A DNA stretch of 13,434 bases from Beroe ovata (Eukaryota; Ctenophora; Nuda; Beroida; Beroidae). Below are positions 12,089-13,434 of the stretch, piece after piece; within the stretch, counting starts at the first letter, position 1, and each line of letters opens with the position of its first letter. The stretch is taken from NCBI GenBank assembly GCA_946803715.1, contig CAMPET010000146.1, positions 28,742-42,175 of the forward strand, in the 5' to 3' direction. The translations under genes were made by a program, and so were the position numbers. A model generated the notes under the pieces. That model saw only the letters and a program-made list of their open reading frames with translations. It searched no databases and was not told the origin of the DNA.

Positions 12089-12139
12089 TTTTGAGCGAAG
12101 TGTACTTTTGAGCGAAGTGTACTTTTGAGCGAAGTGTAA
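12089..12139 (+). repeat. Three tandem 17-bp repeats
   Basis: The unit TTTTGAGCGAAGTGTAC occurs three times in a row; the last copy ends in A instead of C. It lies 69 nt after the ribozyme. Short tandem tails are common at the ends of retroelements, so this may be the end of the element that brought the ribozyme. Confidence 0.9.
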
Positions 12140-12147
12140 CTTTGCAG

Positions 12148-12482
12148 CTTCAATTTTGAAGATCATGGAGACTTAAATGAACTGCGATTTCTATTCGAAT
12201 GTTGTGAATTGTGAGATTTCCATATTTCGTATTATCATTCTTCAGCCATGTGTTGCTCACTTGTATCCTAATCTGATCAATTGAAAATATCCCTTGAATA
12301 GAGCATCCCTCCACTTTTCGTATTATACAGAGCACAGGACACAGGTTGCTCTGCTTATAAATAGAAACGAACAATTTCCCATCAATGTCATACCAACCCT
12401 GGAAATTTCTGAGGAGTCTCTATTGAAGACAATGAAATACCCACGTAGTGCTGCTTATGATAGGATTAGGGCGGTCAATTAG
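12148..12482 (+). CDS. Candidate two-exon coding tail, gene unknown
   Basis: The acceptor CTTTGCAG precedes 12148. A 63-bp segment coding FNFEDHGDLNELRFLFECCE ends at a donor, GAATT/GTGAGA (12210). The frame can continue after an acceptor at 12337 (GAGCACAG) as TQVALLINRNEQFPINVIPT and on to SAAYDRIRAVN, ending at TAG 12480-12482. The phases agree (2 plus 1). The residue mix looks coding, but I recognise no family and find no start exon. The second part alone is open from 12294, and the better-looking acceptor at 12330 does not keep the frame. Treat as a weak prediction. Confidence 0.22.
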
Positions 12483-13126
12483 CTCTCATCAACCATATTT
12501 ACCAGTAGCTCTTATATTTATATTTTCGGCGGAACGTACCACGCATTGCAACGCGATATGCCTTTCAGTGTGGTAATATATTTGCTTCAGTGACACTGTG
12601 TCTTTGTGTGTATGCTGTTACACACCGCCAATCGGCGTTTTCACAGTCAATTTTATGGCAAATTCGTTCCACCTCTTTCCATACTGTTCTTCCATGAAAT
12701 CTAGTTATTCATGCATTCATTAATGATGAGCCAAAACACTTCGAACCAGCAAGTTTTTGAGTCAACTGGGTAGGAACAACTTTTTATAAGTTGCAGAAGA
12801 AGAGATAGTGTTCCACGCAATTGCTAGGTAATATCTTTTTAGGTTGCGTTCACTTACCTAACAAGACTTAAAAGATACCCGAATCGAAGGAGGGGGTGTG
12901 GCACATAGCTCATTTGAGGCACGTAGCCAGATATTTTTCCGGGACGGGCCCTCGACGATCGAATCGATTCGAGTTTGCGCAGCCAGCAACGAAAAGTATA
13001 TTTTCATCAGTTTCAAGATTTTTATTCGGTTTACACACCAAAAGTGCAAGCGGCCAAGCGGGGTCTTTCTATTTGAAAGGATGAAGTTCTTGTTAATTTT
13101 CACCACTGGTTCCCCCGCCCCTTGTC
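12483..13126. other. Spacer before the right satellite
   Basis: No gene is supported. On the minus strand a roughly 52-codon open stretch (about 13015-12860; part reads GYVPQMSYVPHPLLRFGYLL) ends at a strong donor, TTAG/GTAAGTG (12858/12857), and could be an orphan exon or an element remnant. TTAGGTTGCGTT at 12839-12850 copies the core of the repeat at 4345-4406. Plus-strand frames at 12896-13203 overlap the same DNA and run into the satellite. Confidence 0.4.
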
Positions 13127-13129
13127 TTC

Positions 13130-13434
13130 GTGCCTGGCTGACACCAGTACGTCAAAACATGGCTTTGCGATGTTTGGGGTGCTCATTGGTCACAACTTGC
13201 TGACACTACTGCATAGCTGTAACACAGGGATGCTTGGGATGTAATACGCTGACATCAGTTCGTCAGAATAGGCCTGCGTGACGGTTTGGGTACTCATTCG
13301 TCACAACTTGCTGACACCACTGCATTACTGTGACGTAGAAATGTTTGCTATGGAATGCGCTGACACCAGTATTTCACAACGGGCGTGACGATTTAGGACT
13401 CATTCGTCACAACTTGCTGACACCACTGCATTAC
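13130..13434. repeat. Satellite array, 111-bp period (right copy)
   Basis: About 2.7 monomers of the same repeat as 1-235, in the same orientation, running off the window. CACAACTTGCTGACA starts at 13191, 13302 and 13408, so one interval is 111 bp and the next 106 bp (a small deletion in GGGCGTGACGATTTAGGACT). Copies differ at several positions from each other and from the left array, so they are not recent duplicates. Confidence 0.9.

Overview
This is eukaryotic DNA, most likely from an invertebrate animal. The evidence is spliced genes with GT-AG introns mostly 87-166 bp long, a metazoan FoxK transcription factor, a complex I accessory subunit gene, an (AC)n microsatellite and a tandem satellite. 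The compact introns and AT-rich spacers would suit a sponge or another early-branching animal, but the sequence alone does not fix the species.

Layout, left to right. Positions 1-235 hold a 111-bp-period satellite. Positions 335-915 (minus) carry three exons that join in frame and resemble the N-terminal SLOG/LSDAT region of TRPM-type channels; the 3' part of this gene is cut off by the satellite or the window edge. Positions 916-5248 are mostly non-coding. They hold a candidate minus-strand start exon (2770-2845), a foldback element (3116-3236), a small single-pass membrane ORF (3627-3860, plus) and short tandem repeats. Positions 5249-9275 (minus) are a complete ten-exon FoxK gene of 545 codons before the stop, with FHA and forkhead domains reconstructed exon by exon. 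Positions about 9720-10140 (minus) hold an unidentified coding-like stretch broken by two one-base frame changes. Positions 10380-10895 are CpG-rich repeats. Positions 11235-11823 (plus) are a complete three-exon NDUFA5 gene (121 aa). Right behind it, on the same strand, lies a sequence that meets the full consensus of a type I hammerhead ribozyme (11956-12020), followed by three 17-bp tandem repeats (12089-12139). The same satellite returns in the same orientation from about 13130 to the end.

FoxK and NDUFA5 are transcribed divergently, about 2 kb apart. Nothing indicates an operon or shared pathway. The most notable item is the hammerhead ribozyme in the likely 3' UTR or 3' flank of NDUFA5, probably brought in by a retroelement or retrozyme.
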